A DNA stretch of 64,000 nt, from positions 90,769 through 154,768 of the forward strand of contig NZ_FODD01000024.1 of NCBI RefSeq assembly GCF_900110255.1. The letters run 5' to 3'. Positions 15,548-23,960 of the stretch are shown here, piece by piece. The DNA is from Actinacidiphila rubida. Its GTDB lineage: Bacteria; Actinomycetota; Actinomycetes; Streptomycetales; Streptomycetaceae. The notes beneath the pieces were generated by a model, which made no database searches, was not told the DNA's origin, and saw nothing but the letters and a program-made list of their open reading frames with translations. Position numbers and translations under genes: made by a program. Every line of letters starts with the position of its first letter. Position 1 is the stretch's first letter.

Positions 15548-15643
15548 TTGAGCCAGCACGACCAGCTCGACCAGGCGGTGCGCAGCGCACCGCGAGGCAG
15601 CACGCCGTGTCATGTCCGGACGACCGACGGGAGCGCCAGGTGA
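15548..15643 (+). CDS. Possible 31-residue upstream ORF overlapping glnR
   Basis: TTG 15548 lies 8 nt after AGGAGGG, a better ribosome binding site than that of glnR itself. The frame (LSQHDQLDQAVRSAPRGS then CHVRTTDGSAR) stays open to TGA 15641-15643, which overlaps the glnR start as GTGA, the same coupling used by real gene pairs in this window. It may be a regulatory upstream ORF. TTG usage and short length keep confidence moderate. Confidence 0.45.
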   Translation: MSQHDQLDQAVRSAPRGSTPCHVRTTDGSAR

Positions 15644-16413
15644 GTTCACTCCTCCTTCTGACCAACGCCCTCCAGCCGTCGACCGAGGTCCTGCCCGCGC
15701 TCGGGTTGCTGCTGCACAGCGTGCGGGTGGCCCCGGCCGAGGGCCCGGCCCTGGTGGACACCCCCGGCGCCGACGTCATCCTCATCGACGGCCGCCGCGA
15801 CCTGCCGCAGGTGCGCAGCCTGTGCCAGCTGCTGCGCTCCACCGGCCCCGGCTGCCCCCTGATGCTCGTCGTCACCGAGGGCGGGCTGGCCGCGGTCACC
15901 GCGGACTGGGGCATCGACGACGTGCTGCTGGACACCGCGGGCCCGGCCGAGGTCGAGGCCCGGCTGCGGCTGGCGACCGGCCGCCAGCAGATCACCGCGG
16001 ACGACAGCCCGATGGAGATCCGCAACGGCGACCTGTCGGTGGACGAGGCGACGTACAGCGCGAAACTCAAGGGCCGGGTGCTCGACCTGACCTTCAAGGA
16101 GTTCGAGCTGCTGAAGTACCTCGCGCAGCACCCGGGCCGCGTCTTCACCCGCGCCCAGCTCCTCCAGGAGGTCTGGGGCTACGACTACTTCGGCGGCACC
16201 CGCACCGTCGACGTCCACGTGCGGCGGCTGCGCGCCAAGCTCGGCGTGGAGCACGAGTCGCTGATCGGCACCGTGCGCAACGTCGGCTACCGGTTCGTGA
16301 CGCCGGAGAAGGTCGAGCGGGCCGCCGAGGAGGCCGCGCGCAGCGAGGCCGCGCAGGGCCGCGGCAGGGACGGGGCCACCGCGCGGAGTTCCTCGGCCGA
16401 GCAGACGGTATGA
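15640..16413 (+). CDS. glnR: GlnR, global nitrogen regulator
   Basis: Orphan OmpR-type regulator that activates glnA, amtB, glnII and represses gdhA in Streptomyces. 257 residues: receiver-like domain at 1-120 with Asp50 in VILIDGRRD but without the usual acidic pocket, consistent with a phosphorylation-independent dimer, then a winged helix (LTFKEFELLKYLAQHPG, VDVHVRRLRAKLG, GTVRNVGYRF). The sequence is near-identical to S. coelicolor GlnR as I remember it. GTG 15640 with GGGAG upstream. The C-terminal ~30 residues are Glu/Ala/Arg-rich and variable. Confidence 0.95.
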   Translation: MSSLLLLTNALQPSTEVLPALGLLLHSVRVAPAEGPALVDTPGADVILIDGRRDLPQVRSLCQLLRSTGPGCPLMLVVTEGGLAAVTADWGIDDVLLDTAGPAEVEARLRLATGRQQITADDSPMEIRNGDLSVDEATYSAKLKGRVLDLTFKEFELLKYLAQHPGRVFTRAQLLQEVWGYDYFGGTRTVDVHVRRLRAKLGVEHESLIGTVRNVGYRFVTPEKVERAAEEAARSEAAQGRGRDGATARSSSAEQTV

Positions 16414-16465
16414 CCGGTATGACGACCCATGTAACGGCCGGATAGACACGCGTAGACTGCGCGAC

Positions 16466-17488
16466 GTGCCCAAGGTGACGCGTGACGATGTGGCCAGGCT
16501 GGCGGGGACCTCGACCGCGGTCGTCAGCTACGTCATCAACAACGGACCCCGGCCGGTAGCCCCGGCCACCCGCGAGCGCGTGCTCGCGGCCATCAAGCAG
16601 CTCGGCTACCGCCCGGACCGGGTGGCGCAGGCCATGGCCAGCCGCCGCACGGACCTGATCGGCCTGATCGTGCCGGACGCCCGGCAGCCGTTCTTCGCGG
16701 AGATGGCACACGCCGTCGAACAGGCCGCGTCCGAGCGCGGGAAGATGGTGCTGGTCGGCAACTCCGACTACCTCGACGACCGCGAGGTGCACTACCTGCG
16801 GGCGTTCCTGGGCATGCGGGTCTCCGGCCTGATCCTGATCAGCCAGGGCCCCAGCGAGAACGCGGCCATAGAGATCGACGCGTGGGACGCCCGCGTGGTG
16901 CTGCTGCACGAGCGGCCCGAGGCCATCGACGACGTCGCGGTGGTCACCGACGACATCGGCGGCGCGCAGCTCGCCACCCGGCACCTGCTGGAGCACGGCC
17001 ACCCGTACGTGGCGTGCCTGGGCGGCACCGAGATCACCCCCGTCGTCGGTGACCCGGTGCACGATCACGTGGTCGGCTGGCAGCGCGCCATGCAGGAAGC
17101 CGGCCGGCCCGTCGAGGGCCGGCTTTTCCAGGCCCCGTACAACCGCTACGACGCCTACCGGGTCGCGCTGGACCTGCTGTCCGGCCCCGACCGGCCGCCG
17201 GCCATCTTCTGCGCCACCGACGACCAGGCCATAGGCGTGCTGCGGGCGGCCCGCGAGCTGCGGATCGACGTGCCGGGGCAGCTGGCGGTGGCCGGCTTCG
17301 ACGACGTGAAGGAGGCGGCGCTGTCCGACCCGCCGCTGACCACGGTCGCCTCGGACCGGCAGGCGATGGCCCGGGCCGCGGTGGACGCGGTGCTGGACGA
17401 CTCCCTGCGGGTGCCGGGATCGCGGCGGGAGCGGCTGCGCCAGTTCCCGTCCCGGCTGGTGGTCCGCGCCTCCTGCGGCTGCCACTGA
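16466..17488 (+). CDS. LacI-family transcriptional regulator
   Basis: 340 residues. HTH at 1-55 (VTRDDVARLAGTSTAVVSYVINNG, split here as VTRDDVARLAGTS and TAVVSYVINNG; hinge VAQAMASRRTDLIGLIV) and a periplasmic-binding-protein-like effector domain ending in RASCGCH. Sugar-type effector unknown; no transporter gene is adjacent, so it may act at distant sites. GTG 16466 is 7 nt after TAGACT (16453-16458), with no ribosome binding site, indicating a leaderless mRNA. It follows glnR by 52 nt. Confidence 0.85.
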   Translation: MPKVTRDDVARLAGTSTAVVSYVINNGPRPVAPATRERVLAAIKQLGYRPDRVAQAMASRRTDLIGLIVPDARQPFFAEMAHAVEQAASERGKMVLVGNSDYLDDREVHYLRAFLGMRVSGLILISQGPSENAAIEIDAWDARVVLLHERPEAIDDVAVVTDDIGGAQLATRHLLEHGHPYVACLGGTEITPVVGDPVHDHVVGWQRAMQEAGRPVEGRLFQAPYNRYDAYRVALDLLSGPDRPPAIFCATDDQAIGVLRAARELRIDVPGQLAVAGFDDVKEAALSDPPLTTVASDRQAMARAAVDAVLDDSLRVPGSRRERLRQFPSRLVVRASCGCH

Positions 17489-17628
17489 GCCGTTCGGGGG
17501 TCCGGCGGGCCCTCGGCGCCCCCTCCCCGCAACTCCCCTGAACGACCCGGGTGTTGGGCCCGAATAAAGAGCGGGGACGGCCGCCGCCGTCGGTCCTTAT
17601 ATCGGGCATACCTACTTCTGTCGGGCTT

Positions 17629-17655
17629 CTCAGCGTGTACTCAGGAACCTCTCAT
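17629..17655 (+). promoter_or_regulatory. Three CTCA direct repeats at 11-bp spacing (candidate CssR operator)
   Basis: CTCAG at 17629, CTCAG at 17640 and CTCAT at 17651 are spaced exactly 11 bp apart, on one face of the helix, directly upstream of htrA2. Tandem direct repeats at 11-bp period are typical of OmpR/PhoB-family regulators, and cssR is encoded just downstream. The binding protein is inferred, not shown. Confidence 0.55.
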
Positions 17656-17672
17656 GGTCCGAGCGCACATTG

Positions 17673-18854
17673 ATGGACATGACCGAGAGCAGCCGCAACG
17701 GCGAACCCCACCCGTACGACCAGCAGCCCCCGCTCCCGCAGGGCCCGCAGGGCCCGGTGTACGGCTACCCCGGGCCGCAGGTCCACGCGACCACCCCGTA
17801 CGAGCCGCCGGCCTTCGGGGACGACCGGGTCGTCCCGTCCGAGGTCGTGGCCTCCCACACCGCCGGTCCCGACGCGCCCGGCGGCGGGGACGCCTCCGGC
17901 GGCTTCCCGCCCGCGCCCCCGTACGGCCCTGGGTACGGGGGCGCGGCCGGCGGACCGGCTCCGCACCGGCGGCGCCGGCTCCGCAAGCCCGCCCTGCTCT
18001 TCGCGGCGGTCGCCCTGGCCGCGGGCGTCATCGGCGGCGGCGCCGGCGCCCTCATCGGGAACGCGACCGACCACACCACCACCGCCTCCCCCGCGACCGC
18101 GATCAACGCCTCGGCGATCGACGGCAGCGTGGCCGGGGTGGCCAAGGCGGTCAGTCCCAGCGTCGTGGAGATCAACGCCACGTCCAGCGGCGGCAAGTCC
18201 ACCGGCGCGGGCGTGATCGTCACCTCCGACGGCCAGGTCGTCACCAACAACCACGTCATCGCGGGCGCCGACACCGTCAGCGTCACGTACAGCAACGGCA
18301 GGACGGCGCGCGCCTCCGTGGTGGGCACCGACTCCGGCAAGGACCTCGCGCTGATCAAGATCACCGGCGCCTCCGGGCTGCCCGCCGCGGTCCTCGGCGA
18401 CTCCTCCGGCATCGCCGTCGGCGACCAGGTGGTGGCCATCGGCTCCCCCGACGGCCTGAGCGGCACCGTCACCAGCGGCATCGTCTCGGCCCTCAACCGC
18501 GACGTGACCGTCTCCACCGACGAGGGCCAGGGCCAGCAGTTCGGCGGCGACGGCAGCAGCGGCAGCGGCCGGTGGCCGTTCTCCTTCGGCGGCAACCAGT
18601 ACAACGGCGACACCGGCAGCTCCACCACGACCTACAAGGCGATCCAGACCGACGCCTCCCTCAACCCCGGCAACTCCGGCGGCGCGCTGATCAACCTGAG
18701 CGGCCAGATCGTGGGCATCAACTCCGCGATGTACTCCGACTCCTCCAGCAGCGGCGGCTCGTCCGGCGCCGGCAGCGTCGGCCTCGGCTTCGCCATCCCG
18801 ATCAACACGGTCAAGGCCGACCTCGCGACCCTGCGGGCCGGCGGCACCAACTGA
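17673..18854 (+). CDS. htrA2: HtrA-like membrane-anchored serine protease
   Basis: Extracytoplasmic quality-control protease. A disordered Pro/Gly tail (1-100) and RRRRLRKPA precede one transmembrane helix (about 107-130); the trypsin-like domain has the triad His194 (NNHVI), Asp224 (GKDLALIK) and Ser335 (GNSGG). The protein ends shortly after the protease domain (393 residues), so no PDZ domain is present. Next to cssRS, as I recall for htrA2 of S. lividans/S. coelicolor, where CssRS induces HtrA proteases during secretion stress. Start taken at ATG 17673; ATG 17679 is equally possible. Confidence 0.88.
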   Translation: MDMTESSRNGEPHPYDQQPPLPQGPQGPVYGYPGPQVHATTPYEPPAFGDDRVVPSEVVASHTAGPDAPGGGDASGGFPPAPPYGPGYGGAAGGPAPHRRRRLRKPALLFAAVALAAGVIGGGAGALIGNATDHTTTASPATAINASAIDGSVAGVAKAVSPSVVEINATSSGGKSTGAGVIVTSDGQVVTNNHVIAGADTVSVTYSNGRTARASVVGTDSGKDLALIKITGASGLPAAVLGDSSGIAVGDQVVAIGSPDGLSGTVTSGIVSALNRDVTVSTDEGQGQQFGGDGSSGSGRWPFSFGGNQYNGDTGSSTTTYKAIQTDASLNPGNSGGALINLSGQIVGINSAMYSDSSSSGGSSGAGSVGLGFAIPINTVKADLATLRAGGTN

Positions 18855-18916
18855 CCCCGCCGCCGCCCGCACGCGCGGCCCCCCGACCTCCTCACCCGCA
18901 CCACCTGGGAGAACCC

Positions 18917-19150
18917 ATGAGCAGCACCCTCACCGCCGGCGTCAACCGCCTGCGGCGCGCCCTGGGCGCGGCGGTGTCGTGGCACCCGCACGCCCCGGCC
19001 GCCGCGACCGGCCCGGCCGACGTCGACCTCCCCCTCGCCCTGGCCGCCGGCCTGCCCCCGCTGCGCCGTGCGGCGGAGGTGCGGGCCACCCCGGCCGCCC
19101 GGACCCCTCACCCAAGTGCACGCCGCCGCGCCGCGGCCGTGCGACGCTGA
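18917..19150 (+). CDS. Hypothetical basic protein, 77 aa
   Basis: ATG 18917 with GGGAG 7 nt upstream. Begins MSSTLTAGVNRLRRALGAAV and becomes Ala/Pro/Arg-rich, ending in RRRAAAVRR. There are no membrane helices and no motif. It sits 62 nt after htrA2 and just before cssR on the same strand. The composition alone is not persuasive; the ribosome binding site and position are the support. Confidence 0.4.
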   Translation: MSSTLTAGVNRLRRALGAAVSWHPHAPAAATGPADVDLPLALAAGLPPLRRAAEVRATPAARTPHPSARRRAAAVRR

Positions 19151-19172
19151 GACCGTTCCCGTACACACCGCC

Positions 19173-19937
19173 ATGTCCGTCAGTGAGGTACCGCAGACCA
19201 TGAGCCCCGGCGAGAGCGGCGAGGCCCCCGCCCGCATCCTGATCGTCGACGACGAGCCCGCCGTGCGGGAGGCCCTGCGCCGCAGCCTCACCTTCGAGGG
19301 ATACGACACGGCCCTGGCCGCGGACGGCATGGCGGCCCTGGAGCAGGTCGACGCCTACGCACCCGACGCCATCGTCCTCGACGTGCTGATGCCGCGCATG
19401 GACGGCCTGACGACCGCCCGCCGGCTGCGCTCGTCGGGCGTGACCACCCCGATCCTCATGCTCACCGCACGCGACACCGTCGGCGACCGTGTCACGGGCC
19501 TGGACGCGGGCGCCGACGACTACCTCGTCAAGCCCTTCGAACTCGACGAGCTGCTGGCCCGGCTCCGGGCCCTGCTGCGGCGCAGTTCCTACGCGACCGC
19601 GGCCGGCCCGGCCGGCGACGAGCACGTCATGACCTTCGGCGACCTGCGGATGGACACCACCACCCGCGAGGTCACCCGCGACGGGCAGCCGGTCGAGCTC
19701 ACCCGCACCGAGTACACCCTGCTGGAGCTGTTCCTCGCGCACCCCCGGCAGGTCCTCACCCGCGAGCAGATCCTCAAGGCCGTGTGGGGCTTCGACTTCG
19801 AGCCCTCGTCCAACTCCCTCGACGTCTACGTGATGTACCTGCGGCGCAAGACCGAGGCCGGCGGCATGACGCGCCTCGTGCACACCGTGCGGGGAGTGGG
19901 CTACGTCCTGCGCGCCCCGGACGGCGGTCATTCGTGA
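19173..19937 (+). CDS. cssR: CssR, secretion-stress response regulator
   Basis: OmpR-family regulator of 254 residues. Receiver domain at about 20-135 with the acidic pair DDE (26-28), phospho-acceptor Asp70 (IVLDVLMPRMDG) and Lys in YLVKPF; winged helix at about 160-250 (LTRTEYTLLELFLAHP, SLDVYVMYLRRK, HTVRGVGYVLR). Start could be ATG 19173 or ATG 19200; the latter has a weak GAGG. Overlaps the kinase gene by GTGA. Assigned CssR by position next to htrA2 and by the typical OmpR repeats upstream of htrA2. Confidence 0.82.
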   Translation: MSVSEVPQTMSPGESGEAPARILIVDDEPAVREALRRSLTFEGYDTALAADGMAALEQVDAYAPDAIVLDVLMPRMDGLTTARRLRSSGVTTPILMLTARDTVGDRVTGLDAGADDYLVKPFELDELLARLRALLRRSSYATAAGPAGDEHVMTFGDLRMDTTTREVTRDGQPVELTRTEYTLLELFLAHPRQVLTREQILKAVWGFDFEPSSNSLDVYVMYLRRKTEAGGMTRLVHTVRGVGYVLRAPDGGHS

Positions 19938-21319
19938 ACCGGCTCCCCCTGCGCTCCCGGCTGGCCCTCCTCACCGCGGCGGCGGTCGCCGTCGCGGTGG
20001 CGGCGGCGGCACTGGCGTGCTGGTTCATCACCCGGGGCCAGCTCACGTCGCAGCTCGACTCGTCGCTCACGGCGGTACGCCCCAACCCTGAGGTGCTGTC
20101 GGATGTCGCCCGGGCCCCCGACTGCCCCGCCCAGCCCACCGGGGGGGCGGCACCGAACGTCTACACCGTCCAGCTCATCGCCTCCGACGGCAGCGTGTGC
20201 ACGGTGGTGGGCAAGTCCCCGATCCCGGCCAGCAGCTCGGACATCCAGGTCGCGAACGGCCAGAAGCGGGACACCGTTCACTCGGCGACGGCCAAGGACG
20301 GGACACGGATGCGCGTGTTCACGTACCGCGACCACGCCGGAGGCGTCAGGTTCACGACCTCCGTCGCGCAGCCGCTCACCGAGATCGACCACTCCCTCAA
20401 CCGGCTCGCGTGGCTGCTCCTCGCCGTCGCCGGGTTCGGAGTGCTCGGCGCGGCGAGCGCGGGCGCGGCGATCGCGCGGGCGGGTCTGCGCCCGGTGGAC
20501 CGGCTGACGGACACCGTCGAGCACATCGCGCGGACCGAGGACCTGAACGTGCGGATCCCCGTCGAGGGGCAGGACGAGATCGCCCGCCTCAGCGCGTCGT
20601 TCAACGCGATGACGGCGGCCCTGGCGTCGTCGCGCGAGCGGCAGTCGCAGCTCATCGCGGACGCGGGTCACGAGCTGCGCACCCCGCTGACGTCGCTGCG
20701 GACCAACATCGAGCTGCTGGAACGCAGCGAGGCCACCGGCAGGGCGATTCCGCCGGAGGACCGCAAGGCGCTGCTGGCCTCGGTGAAGGCGCAGATGACG
20801 GAGCTGGCCGCGCTGATCGGGGACCTGCAGGAGCTGTCCCGGCCGGACGCGTCCCACGTCCTGTCGGTGGTGCCGCTGCACGAGGTGACGGAGACGGCGC
20901 TGAGCCGGGCGCGGCTGCGCGGACCCGACCTGAAGATCGTCGCGGACGTGGCGCCCTGGTACGTGCGCGGTGAGGCGGCCGCCCTGGAGCGGGCGATCGT
21001 CAACCTGATGGACAACGCGGTGAAGTTCAGCCCGTCCGGCGGGGTGATCGAGGTGCGGCTGCACGGCGGGCGGCTGACCGTCCGGGACCACGGGCCCGGC
21101 ATCCCCTCCGAGGACCTGCCGCACGTGTTCGAGCGGTTCTGGCGCTCGCCGTCGGCGCGGAGCCTGCCCGGCAGCGGGCTCGGGCTGTCGATCGTGGCGC
21201 GGACCGTGCAGCAGTCCGGGGGCGAGGTGAGCCTGACGCCCGCCGACGGCGGCGGGACGCTCGCCGTGCTCCAGCTGCCCGGCGCGCCCACCCCGCCTCC
21301 GGACGAACCACTCCCCTAG
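19934..21319 (+). CDS. cssS: CssS, secretion-stress sensor histidine kinase
   Basis: 461 residues: transmembrane helix at about 8-35, extracytoplasmic sensor with two cysteines (PDCPAQ, GSVCTVV), second helix at about 160-180, HAMP, then the kinase core with phospho-acceptor His246 (DAGHELRTPL), N box (NLMDNAVKFSP), G1 (VRDHGPGI) and G2 (PGSGLGLSIV). Expected to phosphorylate CssR when misfolded protein accumulates outside the membrane. GTG 19934 overlaps the cssR stop. Confidence 0.85.
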   Translation: MNRLPLRSRLALLTAAAVAVAVAAAALACWFITRGQLTSQLDSSLTAVRPNPEVLSDVARAPDCPAQPTGGAAPNVYTVQLIASDGSVCTVVGKSPIPASSSDIQVANGQKRDTVHSATAKDGTRMRVFTYRDHAGGVRFTTSVAQPLTEIDHSLNRLAWLLLAVAGFGVLGAASAGAAIARAGLRPVDRLTDTVEHIARTEDLNVRIPVEGQDEIARLSASFNAMTAALASSRERQSQLIADAGHELRTPLTSLRTNIELLERSEATGRAIPPEDRKALLASVKAQMTELAALIGDLQELSRPDASHVLSVVPLHEVTETALSRARLRGPDLKIVADVAPWYVRGEAAALERAIVNLMDNAVKFSPSGGVIEVRLHGGRLTVRDHGPGIPSEDLPHVFERFWRSPSARSLPGSGLGLSIVARTVQQSGGEVSLTPADGGGTLAVLQLPGAPTPPPDEPLP

Positions 21320-21394
21320 GGCCGGACAGCCCCACAGGGCGTCTCACGATACGAAACAGACTGTCTCAACACGCGACATGGGAACATAGTTGGC

Positions 21395-21418
21395 GGCACC
21401 ACCTACCAAGGAGGTGCC
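21395..21418 (+). promoter_or_regulatory. Hairpin that buries the ribosome binding site of the MFS gene
   Basis: GGCACC (21395-21400) pairs with GGTGCC (21413-21418), and CCT (21402-21404) with AGG (21409-21411), around an ACCA loop. The only ribosome binding site of the gene, AGGAGG at 21409-21414, lies entirely in the 3' arm. It could be a translational switch or an operator-like palindrome. Confidence 0.5.
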
Positions 21419-21424
21419 GGCCCC

Positions 21425-22618
21425 GTGCGCCGTTGGATCATGCTGGCCCTGGGCACCGCCGCGCAGACCGCGGCCTGTGCCTTCGTCTACGGAATCCCCT
21501 ACCTCGCGGACACGCTGCGCCGCCAGGAGCACCTGGACCTGACCCAGGTCGGCCTCCTCGTCGCGTGCCCGACCGCGGGCCTGGTGCTCGCCCTCTACCT
21601 GTGGGGCGCGGCCGCCGACCGGTGGGGCGAGCGGGTGGTCATCGCGCTCGGGCTCGGCACGGCGGCCGGCGCGCTGGCCGTCGCGGCCTGGGCCGTGCAC
21701 GGCATGGTGGCGCTCGGACTGGTGCTGGTGCTGGCCGGTGCGGCCGGCGCCTCGGTGTACTCGGCCAGCGGCCGGCTCGTCATGGGCTGGTTCACCGCCG
21801 GTGAGCGGGGCCTGGCGATGGGCATCCGGCAGACGTCCACGCCGCTGGGCATGGGCGTGGCCGCGCTCGCGATGCCCCCGCTGTCCGACGCGCACGGCCT
21901 GGGCGGCGCCTTCGGTTTCCTGGCCGTGGTGTGCGGGGTGATCGCCGTCCTCATCGCGCTGTTCGCCGCGGACCCGGTCCGGCCGGAGAAGGCCGCGGCC
22001 GGGCCCGCGCCCAACCCCTACCGCGGCTCGCGCCTGCTCTGGCGGATCCACGGCTCGGCCGCGCTGCTGGTCGTTCCGCAGTTCACCGCGGGCGCGTTCG
22101 CGCTGGTCCTGCTCGTCGACGTGCGCGGCTGGTCGCCCGTGCACGCCGGCCAGCTGATCGCCGTCGCCCAGGGGCTGGGCGCGGTGTCGCGCATCGTGGT
22201 CGGCCGCTGGTCGGACCGGGTCGGCGAGCGGCTGCGGCCGATGCGGCAGCTGGCCGTGCTGACCGCGGCACTGGTCGGCACCACCGCCGTGGCCACCGCC
22301 TTCCCCTCGCCGCTGACGCCGGTGCTGCTGGTCGCCGCGATCGCGCTGACCTCCAGCACCAACGGGCTGTCGTTCACCTCCACCGCCGAGCACGCCGGGC
22401 CCGCCTGGTCGGGGCGCGCGCTCGGCGTCCACAACACCGGCCAGAACCTCACCGCGGCCGTCGTACCGCCGCTGATGGCGGCGCTCATCTCGGCCACCGC
22501 CTACTGGCCCGGTTTCGTGCTCGCGGCCGCCACGGCCTGCGCATCGGCGCTGATCATCCCGGTGCCGGCGCAGGCGGCGGCCCGGGTGCGGAGGGCGCGC
22601 CGTACGATCTCCGCATGA
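21425..22618 (+). CDS. MFS transporter, 12 helices
   Basis: 397-residue major facilitator permease. The motif-A loop GAAADRWGERVV follows helix 2, and its counterpart GRWSDRVGERLRP is in the second half. It resembles small-molecule/metabolite MFS members (CynX/NimT type); the substrate cannot be read from sequence. GTG 21425. Its stop overlaps the mshD start (ATGA), so both are co-translated, which may link export with mycothiol metabolism. Confidence 0.85.
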   Translation: MRRWIMLALGTAAQTAACAFVYGIPYLADTLRRQEHLDLTQVGLLVACPTAGLVLALYLWGAAADRWGERVVIALGLGTAAGALAVAAWAVHGMVALGLVLVLAGAAGASVYSASGRLVMGWFTAGERGLAMGIRQTSTPLGMGVAALAMPPLSDAHGLGGAFGFLAVVCGVIAVLIALFAADPVRPEKAAAGPAPNPYRGSRLLWRIHGSAALLVVPQFTAGAFALVLLVDVRGWSPVHAGQLIAVAQGLGAVSRIVVGRWSDRVGERLRPMRQLAVLTAALVGTTAVATAFPSPLTPVLLVAAIALTSSTNGLSFTSTAEHAGPAWSGRALGVHNTGQNLTAAVVPPLMAALISATAYWPGFVLAAATACASALIIPVPAQAAARVRRARRTISA

Positions 22619-23532
22619 GCGACCGGCGCATCGAGGAACTGACCGTCCTGCCCGAGGCGACCGCCGACGAGGTGCTCGCGCTGATCGCCGCCGGCGCCGA
22701 GGAGGACGGGCAGCCCGCGGTGTCCGAGCAGGGCAGGCTGCGGGTGCGGCACGGCGAGCGCGCGGGGGTGCGGCACCTGCTGCTGTGGACGGGCCCGGAG
22801 CACACCGAGCTCACCGGCTACGCGCAGATCGACGGCAGCGACCCCGTCGAGGCCCCGGCCGGCGAGCTGCTGGTCCACCCCGGCCGCCGCTCGCGCGGCC
22901 ACGGCCGGGCGCTGGGCCAGGCGATGCTGGAGGCCACCGGCAAGCGGCTGCGGGTGTGGGCGCACGGCGGCCACCCCGCGGCCCGGCACCTGGCGGTGCA
23001 GCTCGGCCTGAAGCTCTTCCGCGAGCTGCGGCAGATGCGCCGCCCGCTGGACCCGGCCGCCTCGGACCTCCCCGAGGCACGGCTGCCCGAGGGCGTCACC
23101 GTCCGCACCTTCGAGCCCGGCCGGGACGAGCAGGCCTGGCTCGCGGTGAACGCGGCGGCCTTCGCCCACCACCCGGAGCAGGGCAGCCTCACCCTGCGCG
23201 ACCTCGCCGACCGCGAGGCCGAGCCGTGGTTCGACCCCGCCGGCTTCTTCCTCGCCGTCCGCGGGGACGAGCTGGCCGGCTTCCACTGGACGAAGGTCCA
23301 CGCCGCCGAGGGGCTGGGCGAGGTCTACGTCGTCGGCGTGGCCCCCGGCGAGCAGGGCGGCGGTTTGGGCCGCGCGCTGACCGCGATCGGCCTGCGCCAC
23401 CTGGCCGTGGACCGCGGCCTGCCCACCGCCATGCTCTACGTCGACGCCGACAACGCGCCCGCGGTCGCCGTCTACGAACGGCTCGGGTTCACCGTCCACG
23501 AGACCGACCTGATGTACCGCGCGGAGTCCTGA
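22615..23532 (+). CDS. mshD: Mycothiol synthase (tandem GNAT)
   Basis: Last step of mycothiol synthesis: acetylates Cys-GlcN-Ins with acetyl-CoA. 305 residues with two GNAT domains. The C-terminal, catalytically active one has EVYVVGVAPGEQGGGLGRAL (acetyl-CoA loop, here quoted as VAPGEQGGGLG) and YVDADNAPAVAVYERLGF; the N-terminal one has RGHGRALGQAM. AFAHHPEQGSLTLRD in the centre matches MshD proteins. Mycothiol is the main low-molecular-weight thiol of actinobacteria. Coupled to the MFS gene upstream. Confidence 0.93.
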   Translation: MSDRRIEELTVLPEATADEVLALIAAGAEEDGQPAVSEQGRLRVRHGERAGVRHLLLWTGPEHTELTGYAQIDGSDPVEAPAGELLVHPGRRSRGHGRALGQAMLEATGKRLRVWAHGGHPAARHLAVQLGLKLFRELRQMRRPLDPAASDLPEARLPEGVTVRTFEPGRDEQAWLAVNAAAFAHHPEQGSLTLRDLADREAEPWFDPAGFFLAVRGDELAGFHWTKVHAAEGLGEVYVVGVAPGEQGGGLGRALTAIGLRHLAVDRGLPTAMLYVDADNAPAVAVYERLGFTVHETDLMYRAES

Positions 23533-23766
23533 CCTTCCCCGACGGGAATCCCCGGCCGGGATTCCGCGCCCGAGGCCGGCCCTGGCCCTGGACTGGCCCT
23601 GGCCCGGCTTTGGCCCACGCATCACCGAGGGTGCCGCCGGAGCCGCCGCAGGGACCCTGACCGGGCACGGCCGGAAGTGAACGGCGGAAGACGGGGCAGG
23701 ATCACGGGGAGCCGCCGGTGACGGTGCGGTGGGGGAACCTCGCTGGAAGTGCCGCGCTTGCCTGAC

Positions 23767-23799
23767 GGCCACCCGCTCGTTACCAGCGATTCAACCTCG
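23767..23799 (+). promoter_or_regulatory. Candidate PHO box before ppk; remainder of gap 23533-23960
   Basis: Three consecutive 11-mers resemble the Streptomyces PHO-box unit GTTCACCCGCC: GGCCACCCGCT (23767), CGTTACCAGCG (23778) and ATTCAACCTCG (23789). The first and third match well; the middle is weak. ppk is a known PhoP target in Streptomyces, which supports the reading. The rest of the 428-bp gap carries no convincing gene. Confidence 0.45.
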
Positions 23800-23960
23800 C
23801 TTGCCAACATCGCAGGATGCAGCCCGCCGGCCCGACCCCCGCACTCCCGCCCGACCTGCCGAAACCCGCTGGTTCACGGGACAATGGAGCGACGGCTGAG
23901 CGCCAACCGGAGGCCGCCGGCCGCAGGCGCCATGCGCCGGAACCGGAGGAGGGCTCCCCG

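Noticed and set aside
12448..15551. Very long plus-strand frames opposite the repeat-rich membrane protein and hydrolase
   Set aside because: Arg/Gly/Ala-rich shadows of the minus-strand genes, which have coupled starts and recognisable domains.
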